Source of the DNA: an uncultured Pelagibacteraceae bacterium
GTDB lineage: Bacteria > Pseudomonadota > Alphaproteobacteria > Pelagibacterales > Pelagibacteraceae
Reading direction: 5' to 3'
DNA: 64,000 nucleotides
Assembly (NCBI GenBank): GCA_902616245.1
Contig: CACMSB010000001.1
Location: 310,001-374,000, forward strand
The translations under genes were made by a program, and so were the position numbers. This document shows positions 8,287-21,343 of the stretch, piece by piece. The notes beneath the pieces were generated by a model. That model did no database searches, was not told the origin of the DNA, and saw nothing but the letters and a program-made list of their open reading frames with translations. Position 1 is the stretch's first letter; the number at the start of each line of letters is the position of its first letter.

Positions 8287-8892
8287 ATGAACAAATTCTC
8301 AACATTAAAAAGTATTCCTGCATATTTACCAATTGTAAATATCGATACAGATATGATTATTCCTAAGCAATTTTTAAAAACAATAAAAAGAACAGGACTT
8401 GGAAAAAATTTATTTTATGAAATGAGATATGACGAAAAAGGTAAAGTAGTAGATGACTTTATCTTAAATAAATCCCCATATGATAATTCTAAGATTTTAA
8501 TTGCAGGGAATAATTTTGGATGTGGATCATCTAGAGAACATGCACCATGGGCACTTTTAGACTTTGGTATCACTTGCGTTATAAGTCCTAGTTACGCAGA
8601 TATATTTTATAATAATTGTTTTAAAAATGGAATATTGCCTATTAAAGTTAATGATGAACAGATAAAAGAACTTTCTGAATATTCTAAGAGACAAGAAGAA
8701 ATTGCAATAAATTTACCAGATCAAAAAATAATTTTTGGGAATAAAGAAATCAAATTTGAATTAGATGAATTTAAAAAAAAATGTTTAATTGAGGGACTAG
8801 ATGATATTGCACTGTCTTTGGAAAAGTCTAATAAAATAATTTCATTTGAAGAAAAATTAAAATCCACAAAGCCTTGGATATTTAATGATTAA
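8287..8892 (+). CDS. leuD: 3-isopropylmalate dehydratase small subunit
   Basis: This is the swivel domain that completes the LeuCD active site. The 201 residues include the hallmark [16 protein letters not shown] (around residue 77) and [15 protein letters not shown] near the N terminus. The ATG follows the leuC stop with no gap, and the 3' end overlaps leuB by 8 nt. The strict coupling suggests equimolar synthesis of the two subunits. Confidence 0.95.
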   Translation: MNKFSTLKSIPAYLPIVNIDTDMIIPKQFLKTIKRTGLGKNLFYEMRYDEKGKVVDDFILNKSPYDNSKILIAGNNFGCGSSREHAPWALLDFGITCVISPSYADIFYNNCFKNGILPIKVNDEQIKELSEYSKRQEEIAINLPDQKIIFGNKEIKFELDEFKKKCLIEGLDDIALSLEKSNKIISFEEKLKSTKPWIFND

Positions 8893-9994
8893 AGTCAAAA
8901 AAAGAAAATTCTTATTATTACCAGGTGATGGTATTGGTCCCGAGGTTATTGGTGAAGTTAAAAAAATTATAACTTGGTTTAATGTAAATAAATCTCTTGA
9001 TTTTGATATGGAAGAGGCCTTAGTTGGAGGAGCATCTTACGACAAGCATGGAACACCGATTACAGATGAAGTATTTTATAAATCATTAGAATGTGAAGCA
9101 GTCATTTTAGGAGCTGTGGGTGGACCAAAATATGATAATTTAGATTTTTCCAAAAGACCTGAGAGAGCTCTTCTTAAGCTAAGAAAAGAATTAAAATTAT
9201 TTGCAAATTTGAGACCTGCAATTTGTTTTAAACAATTAGTTGAGGCATCTACGCTAAAACCTGAAATCGTATCAGGTCTAGACATCATGATTGTTAGAGA
9301 ATTGACAGGTGGTATTTATTTTGGTGAGCCGAGAGGTATCAAGCCAATTGATAATGGTGAACGTAAAGGAATAAACACTCATACTTATACTTCATCAGAA
9401 ATTAAAAGAGTTGCTAGAGTTGCATTTGATCTAGCAAAGAAGAGAAACAATAAAGTTACTTCCTGTGAAAAATCGAATGTTATGGAAGCAGGTCAATTAT
9501 GGAAAGAGGAAGTTCAAAATCTTCACGATAAAGAATTTAAAGATGTTGAGTTAAATCATATGCTTGCAGATAATTGTGCAATGCAACTTTTGAGAAATCC
9601 AAAGCAATTTGATGTAATTGTGACAGATAATTTGTTTGGTGATATGTTGTCAGATGAAGCATCTATGTTGACCGGATCTTTAGGTTTATTACCTTCAGCT
9701 TCTTTGGGTGCAAAAAATAAAGATGGTGAAATGAGAGCAATGTATGAGCCTGTTCATGGATCTGCTCCAGATATTGCTGAAAAAGGAATTGCAAATCCAA
9801 TTGCAACCATCTTGAGTTTTGCAATGGCCCTGAGGTACTCTCTTGACTTAGATAAAGAGGCTGATGACTTAGAAAAAGCAGTGCAAAATGTACTAGATGA
9901 TGGGTTAAGAACTAAAGATATTATGTCAAAAGGAACAAAAGAAATTTCAACTTCTGGTATGGGAGATGCGATTATTGCATATTTGCAAAAATAA
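8885..9994 (+). CDS. leuB: 3-isopropylmalate dehydrogenase
   Basis: This is the NAD-dependent oxidative decarboxylase of leucine synthesis. The 369-residue protein has [11 protein letters not shown] at the start, [13 protein letters not shown], the metal-binding [17 protein letters not shown], and [18 protein letters not shown] near residue 285. The MIKVKKRKF start overlaps leuD. It closes the leu operon; dmdC begins 32 nt later on the same strand. Confidence 0.95.
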   Translation: MIKVKKRKFLLLPGDGIGPEVIGEVKKIITWFNVNKSLDFDMEEALVGGASYDKHGTPITDEVFYKSLECEAVILGAVGGPKYDNLDFSKRPERALLKLRKELKLFANLRPAICFKQLVEASTLKPEIVSGLDIMIVRELTGGIYFGEPRGIKPIDNGERKGINTHTYTSSEIKRVARVAFDLAKKRNNKVTSCEKSNVMEAGQLWKEEVQNLHDKEFKDVELNHMLADNCAMQLLRNPKQFDVIVTDNLFGDMLSDEASMLTGSLGLLPSASLGAKNKDGEMRAMYEPVHGSAPDIAEKGIANPIATILSFAMALRYSLDLDKEADDLEKAVQNVLDDGLRTKDIMSKGTKEISTSGMGDAIIAYLQK

Positions 9995-10026
9995 AAAAAT
10001 TAACTTAATTTGATACTATTAAATTT

Positions 10027-11787
10027 ATGACTGTTTATTCCGCACCTGTGAAAGATATGATGTTCTTATTTGAACATCTAAAAGATAATAAAAATTATAA
10101 CGAAATTGAAAAATATAAAGAAGTTACTTCTGATCTAGTAAAAGATATCTTAGAGGAAGCTGCAAAAATTAATGAAGAAATGCTTCTTCCTTTAGCAAAA
10201 GCTGGAGACGAAAATCCTTGTGTCTATGAAAATGGAGTAGTTAGAACCCCTCCAGGTTATAAAGAGGCATATTCAAAATTTATAGAAGATGGATGGGTAT
10301 CTTTAACTTGTGATCCAAAATATGGTGGTCAAGGAATGCCAAAAACTGTAAGTGCTTTTTTTGATGAAATGCTTTCATCATCAAGTTTATCTTTTAAATT
10401 ATATAGTGAATTAAGTATAGGTGCATATAATTGTATTTTGAGTCATGCAACTGAAGAAATCAAAAACACATATCTTCCTAAAATTGTTGAGGGTAAATGG
10501 AGTGGGACAATGTGTTTAACAGAGCCTCAATGTGGAACAGATTTAGGATTAATAAAAACAAAGGCAATTAAAAATGAAAATGGTACTTATAATATAAGTG
10601 GACAAAAAATCTTTATTACTTCTGGTGACCACGATTTAACTGAAAATATTATACACCTTGTTTTAGCAAGAACGCAGGACGCACCAAAAGGAACGAAGGG
10701 GATAAGTTTATTTTTAGTACCAAAATATGAAATTAATGATGATGGATCAATTGGTCCAAGAAACGGCGTCAATACTGTTTCAATTGAATCAAAAATGGGT
10801 ATTAAAGGTTCACCGGCATGTGTATTAAGTTTTGATGATGCCAAAGGGTATATGATCGGACCAGAGAACAAAGGCTTAAATTCTATGTTTACAATGATGA
10901 ACTTAGAAAGAATCGTTGTCGGTATACAAGGATTAGGTCTATCTGAAACAGCTTATCAAACTGCTTTAAGTTATTCTAAAGAGAGAAAACAAGGTAAATC
11001 AAATAATAATTCTAATGGAGAAACAGATTTAATTATTAAGCATGCAGATATAAGAAGAAGTTTATTAAATATGAAGTCTATAATTGAGGGAGAAAGATCC
11101 TTATCTTTTTGGATGGCTCAGCAGGTAGATGTAAGCTTAAGTCATAGTTCAGAGGAAGTAAAAAAAGATGCGTCGGATATTGTAGGTCTTATGACGCCTG
11201 TAATTAAGTCATTTTTTACAGATATGGGTATGGAAATAACCAATGAAGCAATTCAGGTTTTTGGTGGCTATGGTTATACAAAAGACCAAGGAATAGAACA
11301 ATTATTTAGAGATAATAGAATTACACCTATTTATGAAGGAACTAATTCAGTGCAGGCAATTGATTTTGTATTTAGAAAAATAAGTCAGAAAAAAGTTTTT
11401 GATAATTTTATGAAATATGTAGAAACAGAAATTCAAGATTGTTCAAAAGTAGATAAATTAAATGAACATGTAAAAAAAATATCTGAATTAAAAAATATAT
11501 TGTCAGATTTCACCGACTGGATATCTCCTAATGGTAATACACCAAAAGACGATATAAGCGCATCATGTAACGATTATTTAAGATTTTTTGGTTATTTTTG
11601 TCTTTCATTTATATGGCTAAAGACAATGAGAAAAAGCTATGAAAATTTGGAAAATAATAAAGAGTTTTATGAAGATAAATTAAATACAGGAAATTACTAT
11701 TTTGATAAAATTTTGCCTAGAGCTGAGAGCCATTATAAATCTGCTATTTCTGGTAGTAAATATACTATGAGCGCAAAATTTAACTGA
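10027..11787 (+). CDS. dmdC: 3-methylmercaptopropionyl-CoA dehydrogenase (DmdC-type acyl-CoA dehydrogenase)
   Basis: The 586-residue FAD acyl-CoA dehydrogenase is longer than typical short-chain ACADs (about 380) because of a C-terminal extension, as in the DmdC/FadE-like group. Visible motifs are MCLTEPQCGTDLG and FITSGDHD (FAD and substrate loops near residues 160-200), and FGGYGYTKDQGIEQLFRDNR with IYEGTNSVQA near 415-445. In the DMSP demethylation pathway DmdC oxidises MMPA-CoA to methylthioacryloyl-CoA. The assignment to DmdC rather than a generic ACAD rests on family length plus the neighbours dmdB and dmdA. It shares one base with the dmdB start region (the stop A at 11787). Confidence 0.85.
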   Translation: MTVYSAPVKDMMFLFEHLKDNKNYNEIEKYKEVTSDLVKDILEEAAKINEEMLLPLAKAGDENPCVYENGVVRTPPGYKEAYSKFIEDGWVSLTCDPKYGGQGMPKTVSAFFDEMLSSSSLSFKLYSELSIGAYNCILSHATEEIKNTYLPKIVEGKWSGTMCLTEPQCGTDLGLIKTKAIKNENGTYNISGQKIFITSGDHDLTENIIHLVLARTQDAPKGTKGISLFLVPKYEINDDGSIGPRNGVNTVSIESKMGIKGSPACVLSFDDAKGYMIGPENKGLNSMFTMMNLERIVVGIQGLGLSETAYQTALSYSKERKQGKSNNNSNGETDLIIKHADIRRSLLNMKSIIEGERSLSFWMAQQVDVSLSHSSEEVKKDASDIVGLMTPVIKSFFTDMGMEITNEAIQVFGGYGYTKDQGIEQLFRDNRITPIYEGTNSVQAIDFVFRKISQKKVFDNFMKYVETEIQDCSKVDKLNEHVKKISELKNILSDFTDWISPNGNTPKDDISASCNDYLRFFGYFCLSFIWLKTMRKSYENLENNKEFYEDKLNTGNYYFDKILPRAESHYKSAISGSKYTMSAKFN

Positions 11788-13415
11788 TGAACAAATATAA
11801 TCAGAACTTAGATAAAAATCCTTCAAATTATGTCCCATTAACACCGCTTAGCTTTCTCGAAAGAGCAAAAGATATTTATCCAAATTATGAGGCTTTAGTA
11901 TATGAAACAAAATCTTTCACATGGACTGAAGTATTTAACAGGTGCATCAAATTTGCAAGTGCACTAGAGAAAATTGGTATTGTTGAAGGAGACACAGTTT
12001 CAGTTATGACCTTTAACACTCCAGAGATTTTCGAGGCACATTATTCTGTTCCTATGACAGGAGCTGTTTTAAATACAATTAATTCAAGACTTGATGCAAA
12101 AACTGTTGCTTATATTTTAGAACACAGTGAAGCAAAAGTATTAATAATAGACAGGCAATTACATGCTGTTGCAGAAAAGGCTTTATCAACTCTAAAGGAC
12201 AAACCAATTGTAATTGATGTTCAAGACGATTTTGCAGATCAATCCTTATTAAAAAAAATTGGAGATAGAGAATATGAGGAATTTTTAAATACTGGTGATG
12301 AAAATTATATTTGGAAAAAACCAAAGGATGAGTGGCAAGCGATTTCTTTAAGTTATACATCAGGAACAACTGGAAATCCAAAAGGTGTTGTTTATCATCA
12401 TAGAGGTTCTTATTTAATGTCAACAGGTAGTGCCGTTGCTTGGAATATGCCAAATAGATTAAATTTTTTAACAGTTGTACCAATGTTCCACTGTAATGGA
12501 TGGGGGTACCCGTGGACAATACCAATGTTAAATGGAAAAACAGTTTGTTTAAGAGCTATTGATGTAAAAAAAATATTTGAATTAATTGAAAAGCATGACA
12601 TTACCCATTTTGGAGGTGCACCTATTGTACTTAATATGATAACAGGTGCATCACAAAATGATATAAAAGAATTAAAAAACAAAGTTTATGTTTTAACTGC
12701 TGGAGCACCACCTCCAAGTATTATTTTCAAAAAAATGAAAGCATTAGGATTTGAGGTAATGCATGTCTACGGTTTAACAGAAACATATGGACATGTTTTA
12801 CAATGTGCTTGGAATGATGAATGGAATGGTTTTGAAGAAGATAAAATTAATGAAATTAAAGCAAGGCAAGGTGTGAGATTTCCAAACACAGAAGGAGTAG
12901 TTGTTTTAGATCCAGAAACTATGAAACCAGTGCCTAAGGATGGAGAAACCATTGGCGAGATAATGATCAAAGGTAATGTTGTTATGAAAGGATATTTTAA
13001 GGACAAAGAGGCTACTGAAAAGGCTATGAAAGATGGATGGTTTCACTCTGGTGATTTGGCAGTTATTTATCCAGATGGATACATTAAGGTTAAAGATAGG
13101 TCTAAAGATATTATTATTTCAGGTGGAGAGAATATTTCTTCTATCGAAATCGAAAACACACTTTCTAAGCACCCAGCTGTTTCAATTGTTGCTGTAGTAG
13201 CAAAACCAGATGAGAAATGGGGAGAAGTTCCATGCGCATTTATAGAGAAAGTGGCGGATAAAGAGACAAATGAAAAAGAATTAATCGATTTTTGTAGAGA
13301 AACTCTAGCAGGGTTCAAAATTCCGAAAAAAATAGACTTCTGTGAACTTCCAAAAACATCAACAGGTAAAATCCAAAAATTTGAATTAAGAAAAAGAGCT
13401 AAGGAACTTACTTAG
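11787..13415 (+). CDS. dmdB: 3-methylmercaptopropionate-CoA ligase (DmdB-type acyl-CoA synthetase)
   Basis: The 542-residue AMP-forming acyl-CoA synthetase has the P-loop-like LSYTSGTTGNPKGVVYHH (near residue 190), the adenine-binding HVYGLTETYGH, the GWFHSGDLAVIYPDGYIKVKDR segment, and the C-terminal PKTSTGKIQKFELR holding the catalytic Lys. DmdB activates methylmercaptopropionate, the product of DmdA, with CoA. Position between dmdC and dmdA supports this role over a generic medium-chain ligase. The ATG overlaps the dmdC stop. Confidence 0.85.
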   Translation: MNKYNQNLDKNPSNYVPLTPLSFLERAKDIYPNYEALVYETKSFTWTEVFNRCIKFASALEKIGIVEGDTVSVMTFNTPEIFEAHYSVPMTGAVLNTINSRLDAKTVAYILEHSEAKVLIIDRQLHAVAEKALSTLKDKPIVIDVQDDFADQSLLKKIGDREYEEFLNTGDENYIWKKPKDEWQAISLSYTSGTTGNPKGVVYHHRGSYLMSTGSAVAWNMPNRLNFLTVVPMFHCNGWGYPWTIPMLNGKTVCLRAIDVKKIFELIEKHDITHFGGAPIVLNMITGASQNDIKELKNKVYVLTAGAPPPSIIFKKMKALGFEVMHVYGLTETYGHVLQCAWNDEWNGFEEDKINEIKARQGVRFPNTEGVVVLDPETMKPVPKDGETIGEIMIKGNVVMKGYFKDKEATEKAMKDGWFHSGDLAVIYPDGYIKVKDRSKDIIISGGENISSIEIENTLSKHPAVSIVAVVAKPDEKWGEVPCAFIEKVADKETNEKELIDFCRETLAGFKIPKKIDFCELPKTSTGKIQKFELRKRAKELT

Positions 13416-13480
13416 ATTTCTTTCAAATAAACAACTTACTTTCTTTACAAATAGATAAAAAGATGACACTAAGCTAAAAA

Positions 13481-14590
13481 ATGAAAAACTTTTCTATTGC
13501 AAAATCAAGAAGACTTAGAGGCACGCCTTATACATCAAGAATTGAAAAACAAGGTGTTACAGCTTACACAATATACAATCATATGTTGCTTCCTGCTGCA
13601 TTTGGTTCTTTAGAAGACTCATATCATCATTTAAAAGAGCATGTTCAAGTTTGGGATGTGGCTGCTGAAAGACAAGTAGAGATTACTGGAAAAGATGCTG
13701 CGAAATTGGTTCAACTTATGACTTGTAGAGATCTTTCGAAATCAAAAGATGGAAGATGTTATTATTGTCCAATAATAGATGATAATGCTGGATTAATTAA
13801 TGATCCAGTTGTTCTAAGATTTAATGAGAATAAATGGTGGGTTTCAATTGCAGATACAGATGTAATCTTATTTGCTAAAGGATTGGCAATTGGAAATAAA
13901 TTTGATGTAAATATTATCGAACCTGAAGTTGATATTATGGCTGTGCAAGGGCCTAAATCATTTAAATTAATGGAAAAAGTTTTTGGTGAAAAAATAACAA
14001 ATTTAAAATTTTTTGGTTTTGATTATTTTGATTTTGCTGGAGCCAAACATTTAATTGCTCAATCAGGATGGTCTAAACAAGGTGGATATGAAATTTATGT
14101 AGAGAATAATGAGGCGGGTTTAAAACTATACGATCATTTATTTGAAATCGGAGATGAGTTTAATATTAGAGCAGGATGTCCTAATTTAATTGAACGTATC
14201 GAAAGTGGATTACTTTCTCAAGGAAATGATATGGACAATGGAGACAACCCATACGAATGTGGCTTTGATAAATATATTAATATTGATAGTGATGTTGAAT
14301 TTTTAGGAAAAGAGAAATTAAAAAAAATAAAGTCTGAAGGAATTAAAAGAAAACTAATGGGCGTTAAAATTGATACCGATAAAATAAGCGTAACTGGTTC
14401 AATGAATTTAACAGATGAAAAAAATAATATAATCGGAGAACTAAGATCAGGTTGTTACAATCCAACTTTTAAACAGGTAATTGGTATAGCTATGATAAAA
14501 AAACCATATTTTGAAGCAAAGCAAACATTCAAAATTGATATAAATGGTAATAGTTTTAACGGAACAGTTTGCGATTTACCTTTCATTTAG
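13481..14590 (+). CDS. dmdA: dimethylsulfoniopropionate demethylase
   Basis: DmdA transfers a methyl group from DMSP to tetrahydrofolate, leaving methylmercaptopropionate; it is the committed step that keeps DMSP sulfur in the cell instead of releasing dimethyl sulfide. The 369-residue protein belongs to the GcvT/aminomethyltransferase fold. It shows [38 protein letters not shown], the folate-side region [12 protein letters not shown], and [21 protein letters not shown]-terminal [16 protein letters not shown] and overall length match the Pelagibacter-type DmdA rather than GcvT. A 65-nt gap separates it from dmdB; asd follows after 14 nt. Confidence 0.93.
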   Translation: MKNFSIAKSRRLRGTPYTSRIEKQGVTAYTIYNHMLLPAAFGSLEDSYHHLKEHVQVWDVAAERQVEITGKDAAKLVQLMTCRDLSKSKDGRCYYCPIIDDNAGLINDPVVLRFNENKWWVSIADTDVILFAKGLAIGNKFDVNIIEPEVDIMAVQGPKSFKLMEKVFGEKITNLKFFGFDYFDFAGAKHLIAQSGWSKQGGYEIYVENNEAGLKLYDHLFEIGDEFNIRAGCPNLIERIESGLLSQGNDMDNGDNPYECGFDKYINIDSDVEFLGKEKLKKIKSEGIKRKLMGVKIDTDKISVTGSMNLTDEKNNIIGELRSGCYNPTFKQVIGIAMIKKPYFEAKQTFKIDINGNSFNGTVCDLPFI

Positions 14591-14604
14591 TATAAATCTT
14601 TAAA

Positions 14605-15615
14605 ATGACTAATATAGCTATCATCGGTGCAACCGGTAATGTTGGAAGAAAGACTCTAGAAGTTATAGAAAAAAAAGATATTAAATTTGATAAACTTTTT
14701 TTAGTTGCCTCTTCTAATAGTGCTGGAAAAAAAATAAGTTTTAAAGGTAAAGATTACGAAGTCCATAATCTTGAAAAATATGATTTTTCAAATGCGAATA
14801 TAACTTTTTTTGCAGCAGGTGGTAAAATTGCAGAACAATATGCAGAAAGTGCAGCAAAATTTACAACTGTAATTGATAATTCCAGTTTTTTTAGAATGGA
14901 CCCCGATGTTCCACTTATTGTGCCTCAAGTGAATGCAGAAAAAATTAATGAAATGAAAAAAAATATTGTGGCAAATCCTAACTGCTCAACAGCTCAGTTA
15001 GTATTAGCTCTTAAACCATTACATGATTTATATAAAATAAAAAGGGTTATAGTTTCTACATATCAATCTGTTTCTGGAGGCGGAAAAGCACCTATGGATG
15101 AATTGATTGAACAAACTAAATCTTATCTTGATGGAAATCCTGTTCAATCTAAAAATTTTACTAAACAAATAGCATTCAATATAATTCCTCACATTGATGT
15201 TTTTTCGGATGATGGATACACAAAAGAAGAATTGAAAATGACTAATGAAACAAAAAAAATACTTGATAATAATATAGAGTTAACAGCTACGTGCGTTAGA
15301 ATTCCTGTTCTTGTATCACATTCAGAGTCAGTAAATATAGAGTTCAAAAATCCTTACTCTCTTGATCAAATCAGAGAAGCATTAAATAACGCTGATGGTT
15401 GTAGAGTTATAGATAAAAGAGAAAATGGAGGATATAGCACACCAATAGAAGCAACTGGTAGTGATGAAACATTTATCTCCAGAATTAGAGATGATAATAC
15501 AAAAGAGAACTCAATTAATTTGTGGATAGTTTCAGATAACCTATTAAGAGGAGCCGCATTGAATTCTGTTGAAATTGCAGAGACAATAATGAAAGCAAAT
15601 CAAAATGGAAAATAA
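14605..15615 (+). CDS. asd: aspartate-semialdehyde dehydrogenase
   Basis: The enzyme reduces aspartyl phosphate to the semialdehyde, the branch point to lysine/DAP, methionine, threonine and isoleucine. The 336-residue protein has the NADP fold IAIIGATGNVGRKTLE, the catalytic Cys in VANPNCSTAQL near residue 131, and QSVSGGGKAPMDEL. The C-terminal RLRGAALN-like motif appears as DNLLRGAALNSVEIAE. It serves the same methionine branch as metX further along. The 3' end overlaps sdhC by 11 nt, so it is likely transcribed together with the sdh genes. Confidence 0.95.
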   Translation: MTNIAIIGATGNVGRKTLEVIEKKDIKFDKLFLVASSNSAGKKISFKGKDYEVHNLEKYDFSNANITFFAAGGKIAEQYAESAAKFTTVIDNSSFFRMDPDVPLIVPQVNAEKINEMKKNIVANPNCSTAQLVLALKPLHDLYKIKRVIVSTYQSVSGGGKAPMDELIEQTKSYLDGNPVQSKNFTKQIAFNIIPHIDVFSDDGYTKEELKMTNETKKILDNNIELTATCVRIPVLVSHSESVNIEFKNPYSLDQIREALNNADGCRVIDKRENGGYSTPIEATGSDETFISRIRDDNTKENSINLWIVSDNLLRGAALNSVEIAETIMKANQNGK

Positions 15616-15985
15616 TCCTTTATCTCCTCACATTCAAATCTATAGATGGCATATTTCATCTTTAGTTTCAATATCTCATAGAATTACTGGAATAATAAAT
15701 ATATTAGCAATAACTTTAATTTGTATTTTTTTTATATTTTTTTCATTTAGTGAAGAAAGTCATGAATTTATAAAGTTATTCCTCCAATCTATTATTGGAA
15801 AATTTTTTATATTGGGTATTACATGGTCTTTTAGTTTCCAAATCTTAAGTGAGATAAGACATTTAATCATGGATTTTGGTTATGGATTTGAATTAAAAAC
15901 TACAAAAATTACAGGGTTAATTGTAATATTTGGATCTTTTATATTAACCGTTTCAATTTATTTAATTGGACGAAATTTATTGTAA
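15605..15985 (+). CDS. sdhC: succinate dehydrogenase cytochrome b556 subunit
   Basis: This is the larger haem/quinone membrane anchor of complex II. The 126-residue protein begins with NPLSPHIQIYRWHISSLVSI and SHRITGI, the SdhC signature. It has three transmembrane helices. The haem-ligand His in LSEIRHLIMDFGYG near residue 84 is present. It starts inside asd and is coupled to sdhD by TAATG. Confidence 0.93.
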   Translation: MENNPLSPHIQIYRWHISSLVSISHRITGIINILAITLICIFFIFFSFSEESHEFIKLFLQSIIGKFFILGITWSFSFQILSEIRHLIMDFGYGFELKTTKITGLIVIFGSFILTVSIYLIGRNLL

Positions 15986-16314
15986 TGAGAGCAGTAACAA
16001 AAAAATGGGTATTTTTAAAGGTGAGTTCTCTCATATTAGTACCTTTGATGTTATGGTTTGCTTTAAATTTGGTTAGTATTTATGATAAAAGTTACTTAGA
16101 GATATTGACTTTTCTAACTTCTCAACCTTCAAAGTTTATATTAAGTCTATTTCTTATTTTTGCTTACTTTTTCTCAGCATTAAGCATAAGTGAGGTTTTT
16201 GAAGACTATATTAAAGACGAAAAAATCAAAAATGCCGCAAACAAAGCTTTAAATTTTTTTGCTATAACAATTCCTTTAATTACAATATTTGCGGTATTTA
16301 AACTAACTATATGA
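15985..16314 (+). CDS. sdhD: succinate dehydrogenase small membrane anchor
   Basis: The 109-residue, three-helix membrane protein lies between sdhC and sdhA, where SdhD is always found. The sequence is strongly diverged and I see no convincing conserved His in the second helix (the [17 protein letters not shown] region replaces the usual H-x10-Y-D stretch). The identification relies on size, topology and operon position. The 3' end overlaps sdhA by 4 nt (ATGA). Confidence 0.8.
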   Translation: MRAVTKKWVFLKVSSLILVPLMLWFALNLVSIYDKSYLEILTFLTSQPSKFILSLFLIFAYFFSALSISEVFEDYIKDEKIKNAANKALNFFAITIPLITIFAVFKLTI

Positions 16315-18086
16315 AATCTTATAATATTATAGATCATGAATACGATGTCGTTGTCCTTGGTGCTGGAGGTTCTGGCCTAAGAGCTGCAGTTGGCTTAAGT
16401 GAAGCTGGACTAAAAACTGCATGCATTTCTAAAGTCTTTCCAACCAGAAGTCATACATCAGCTGCCCAAGGTGGAATTTCAGCAGCCCTTGGAAACATGG
16501 GAGAAGACGATTGGCGTTGGCATATGTACGATACTGTAAAAGGAGCAGATTGGTTAGGCGATCAAGATAGTATTGAATATTTGTGTAAGGAAGCTCCAAA
16601 AGCAGTACTAGAATTAGAAAAGTATGGTGTTCCTTTTAGTAGAACAGAAGATGGAAAAATTTATCAAAGACCATTTGGAGGAATGACAAAAAATTATGGA
16701 AATGGAATTGTACAAAGAACTTGTGCTGCAGCAGACAGAACTGGTCATGCAATTCTCCATACATTGTATGGTCAAGCACTTAAACATAATACAGAATTTT
16801 TTATTGAATATTTTGCATTAGACTTAATTATGAAAGATGGACAATGCAAAGGTTTAATTGCCTGGAATTTAAATGATGGAACAATTCATCGTTTTAGATC
16901 TCACATAACAATTATAGCCACAGGGGGATATGGGAAGGTGTATTACTCAGCAACATCTGCACATACTTGTACTGGTGATGGTAATGCAATGGTATTAAGA
17001 GCAGGATTACCTCTTCAAGATATGGAGTTTGTGCAATTTCACCCAACAGGAATATATGGACACGGAACACTTATTTCTGAAGGTGTAAGAGGTGAAGGTG
17101 GATATTTAGTAAACTCTAAAGGTGAAAGATTTATGGAGAGATATGCTCCCAACGCTAAAGATCTTGCATCAAGAGATGTAGTTAGCAGATCAATGTCTAT
17201 TGAAATCAATGAGGGAAGAGGTGTTGGTAAAGATCAAGACCATGTTCATTTATATTTAAGTCATTTAGATAAAAAAGTTATTGAAGATAGATTGCCAGGC
17301 ATTACTGAGGCAGCAAGATTATTTGCAAATGTAGATGTAACCAAAGAACCGATACCAGTTGTTCCAACAGTTCATTATAATATGGGTGGTATACCAACAA
17401 ATTATAAAGCTGAAGTTTTAACAGTAAACGGATCTCAAAAAACAGTCCCAGGTTTGATGGCGATTGGTGAGGCCGCGTGCGTATCTGTGCATGGAGCAAA
17501 TAGATTAGGTTCAAATTCACTTATTGACTTGGTTGTTTTTGGAAGAGCAGCAGCAAAGAGAGCAGCGGAATTGGTAAAACCTGGAACGCCTCACGAAGAA
17601 GTTAGTGAAAGCGAAACTGAAAAATGTCTAAATAGATTTGATAAACTGAGGTATGCAGAGGGAGATAATGGAACTGCTGAACTTAGACTGGCGATGCAAA
17701 AAACAATGCAGTCTAAATGTGCTGTATTTAGAACTGAAAAGAATCTTAAAGAGGGTGTAGATGAGATCAGAAAAACATATGACAGCATGGAGTCGATTTC
17801 TGTTAAAGATAAATCGTTGGTATTCAATACTGATTTAGTTGAGACTTTAGAATTTGATAATTTAATTAGACAAGCGATAACAACTGTAGATTCTGCATAT
17901 CACAGAAAAGAAAGTAGAGGAGCTCATGCTCGTGAAGATTATCCGAAAAGAAATGATGAAAAATTTATGAAACATACATTATCTTGGTGTGATGGAAAAA
18001 ATACAAAAATTGAATACAGAGATGTACATACTTCAACATTAACAAATGAAGTCCAATATTTTCCTCCGCAAGAAAGAGTGTATTAA
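16311..18086 (+). CDS. sdhA: succinate dehydrogenase flavoprotein subunit
   Basis: This subunit oxidises succinate to fumarate with covalently bound FAD. The 591 residues show the dinucleotide fold [14 protein letters not shown], the FAD-linking His in [18 protein letters not shown] (near residue 46), [20 protein letters not shown] with the catalytic Arg region, and the [19 protein letters not shown] stretch near residue 395. The C terminus with [11 protein letters not shown] is typical. The ATG overlaps the sdhD stop; sdhB follows with a one-base overlap. Confidence 0.96.
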   Translation: MKSYNIIDHEYDVVVLGAGGSGLRAAVGLSEAGLKTACISKVFPTRSHTSAAQGGISAALGNMGEDDWRWHMYDTVKGADWLGDQDSIEYLCKEAPKAVLELEKYGVPFSRTEDGKIYQRPFGGMTKNYGNGIVQRTCAAADRTGHAILHTLYGQALKHNTEFFIEYFALDLIMKDGQCKGLIAWNLNDGTIHRFRSHITIIATGGYGKVYYSATSAHTCTGDGNAMVLRAGLPLQDMEFVQFHPTGIYGHGTLISEGVRGEGGYLVNSKGERFMERYAPNAKDLASRDVVSRSMSIEINEGRGVGKDQDHVHLYLSHLDKKVIEDRLPGITEAARLFANVDVTKEPIPVVPTVHYNMGGIPTNYKAEVLTVNGSQKTVPGLMAIGEAACVSVHGANRLGSNSLIDLVVFGRAAAKRAAELVKPGTPHEEVSESETEKCLNRFDKLRYAEGDNGTAELRLAMQKTMQSKCAVFRTEKNLKEGVDEIRKTYDSMESISVKDKSLVFNTDLVETLEFDNLIRQAITTVDSAYHRKESRGAHAREDYPKRNDEKFMKHTLSWCDGKNTKIEYRDVHTSTLTNEVQYFPPQERVY

Positions 18087-18859
18087 TGGTCCAATTAAAT
18101 TTACCGCAAAACTCAAAAGTTAATAAAGGTAAATATTTTAAAGACAAAACCGGTTCAAAGAATATCAGAAAAGTAAATGTTTATAGATGGGATCCATCCA
18201 CTGGAGAGAACCCAAGAATAGACACATATGAAGTAGATATGGATAATTGTCCATCTAAAGTTTTAGACATACTAAATAAAATTAAAAACGAAATTGATCC
18301 AACACTTGCATATAGAAGATCTTGTGCGCATGGAGTTTGTGGTTCTTGTGCAATGAATATGGGTGGAAAAAATGGTCTTGCATGTACTAAGCCACATGCA
18401 GAAATTAAGGGAGATATAGATATATACCCTTTGCCTCACTTAAAAGTAAAAAAAGATTTAATAGGAGACTTAAGTGGATTATATAAACAATACCAATCCA
18501 TTGAACCTTGGTTAAAAAATAATTCAAAAAGTGAAATAACAGAAATTCATCAATCTCCAGAAGATAGAGCTAAACTTGATGGAGCTTATGAATGTATAAT
18601 GTGTGCTTGTTGTTCTACTTCATGTCCTAGTTATTGGTGGAATGGCGATAAGTATTTAGGTCCTGCAGTTTTATTACAAGCTTATAGATGGATAATGGAC
18701 AGCAGAGACGAAGATAGAAAGGAAAGACTTCAAAAGGTTGCAGACGAACTTAAGCTTTATAGATGCCATACGATTCTGAACTGCACTAACGCATGTCCAA
18801 AAGGATTAAATCCAGCAAAAGCTATTGCTGAGATAAAGAAAATGCTTGCAACCACATAA
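18086..18859 (+). CDS. sdhB: succinate dehydrogenase iron-sulfur subunit
   Basis: This subunit passes electrons from FAD to quinone. The 257-residue protein holds the 2Fe-2S motif [13 protein letters not shown] near residues 73-85, and two ferredoxin-like groups: [16 protein letters not shown] near residue 170 and [17 protein letters not shown] near 228. All expected cluster cysteines are present. It is coupled to sdhA and lies 20 nt before mmsA. Confidence 0.96.
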   Translation: MVQLNLPQNSKVNKGKYFKDKTGSKNIRKVNVYRWDPSTGENPRIDTYEVDMDNCPSKVLDILNKIKNEIDPTLAYRRSCAHGVCGSCAMNMGGKNGLACTKPHAEIKGDIDIYPLPHLKVKKDLIGDLSGLYKQYQSIEPWLKNNSKSEITEIHQSPEDRAKLDGAYECIMCACCSTSCPSYWWNGDKYLGPAVLLQAYRWIMDSRDEDRKERLQKVADELKLYRCHTILNCTNACPKGLNPAKAIAEIKKMLATT

Positions 18860-18879
18860 TTACTTATTTAAATACATCC

Positions 18880-21340
<2,461 letters not shown>

Positions 21341-21343
21341 TTA

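Noticed and set aside
12079..12525. long antisense open frame inside dmdB
   Set aside because: It is opposite a well-supported gene, has Leu/His-rich low-information composition from AT-rich codons, and no start signal or family match.
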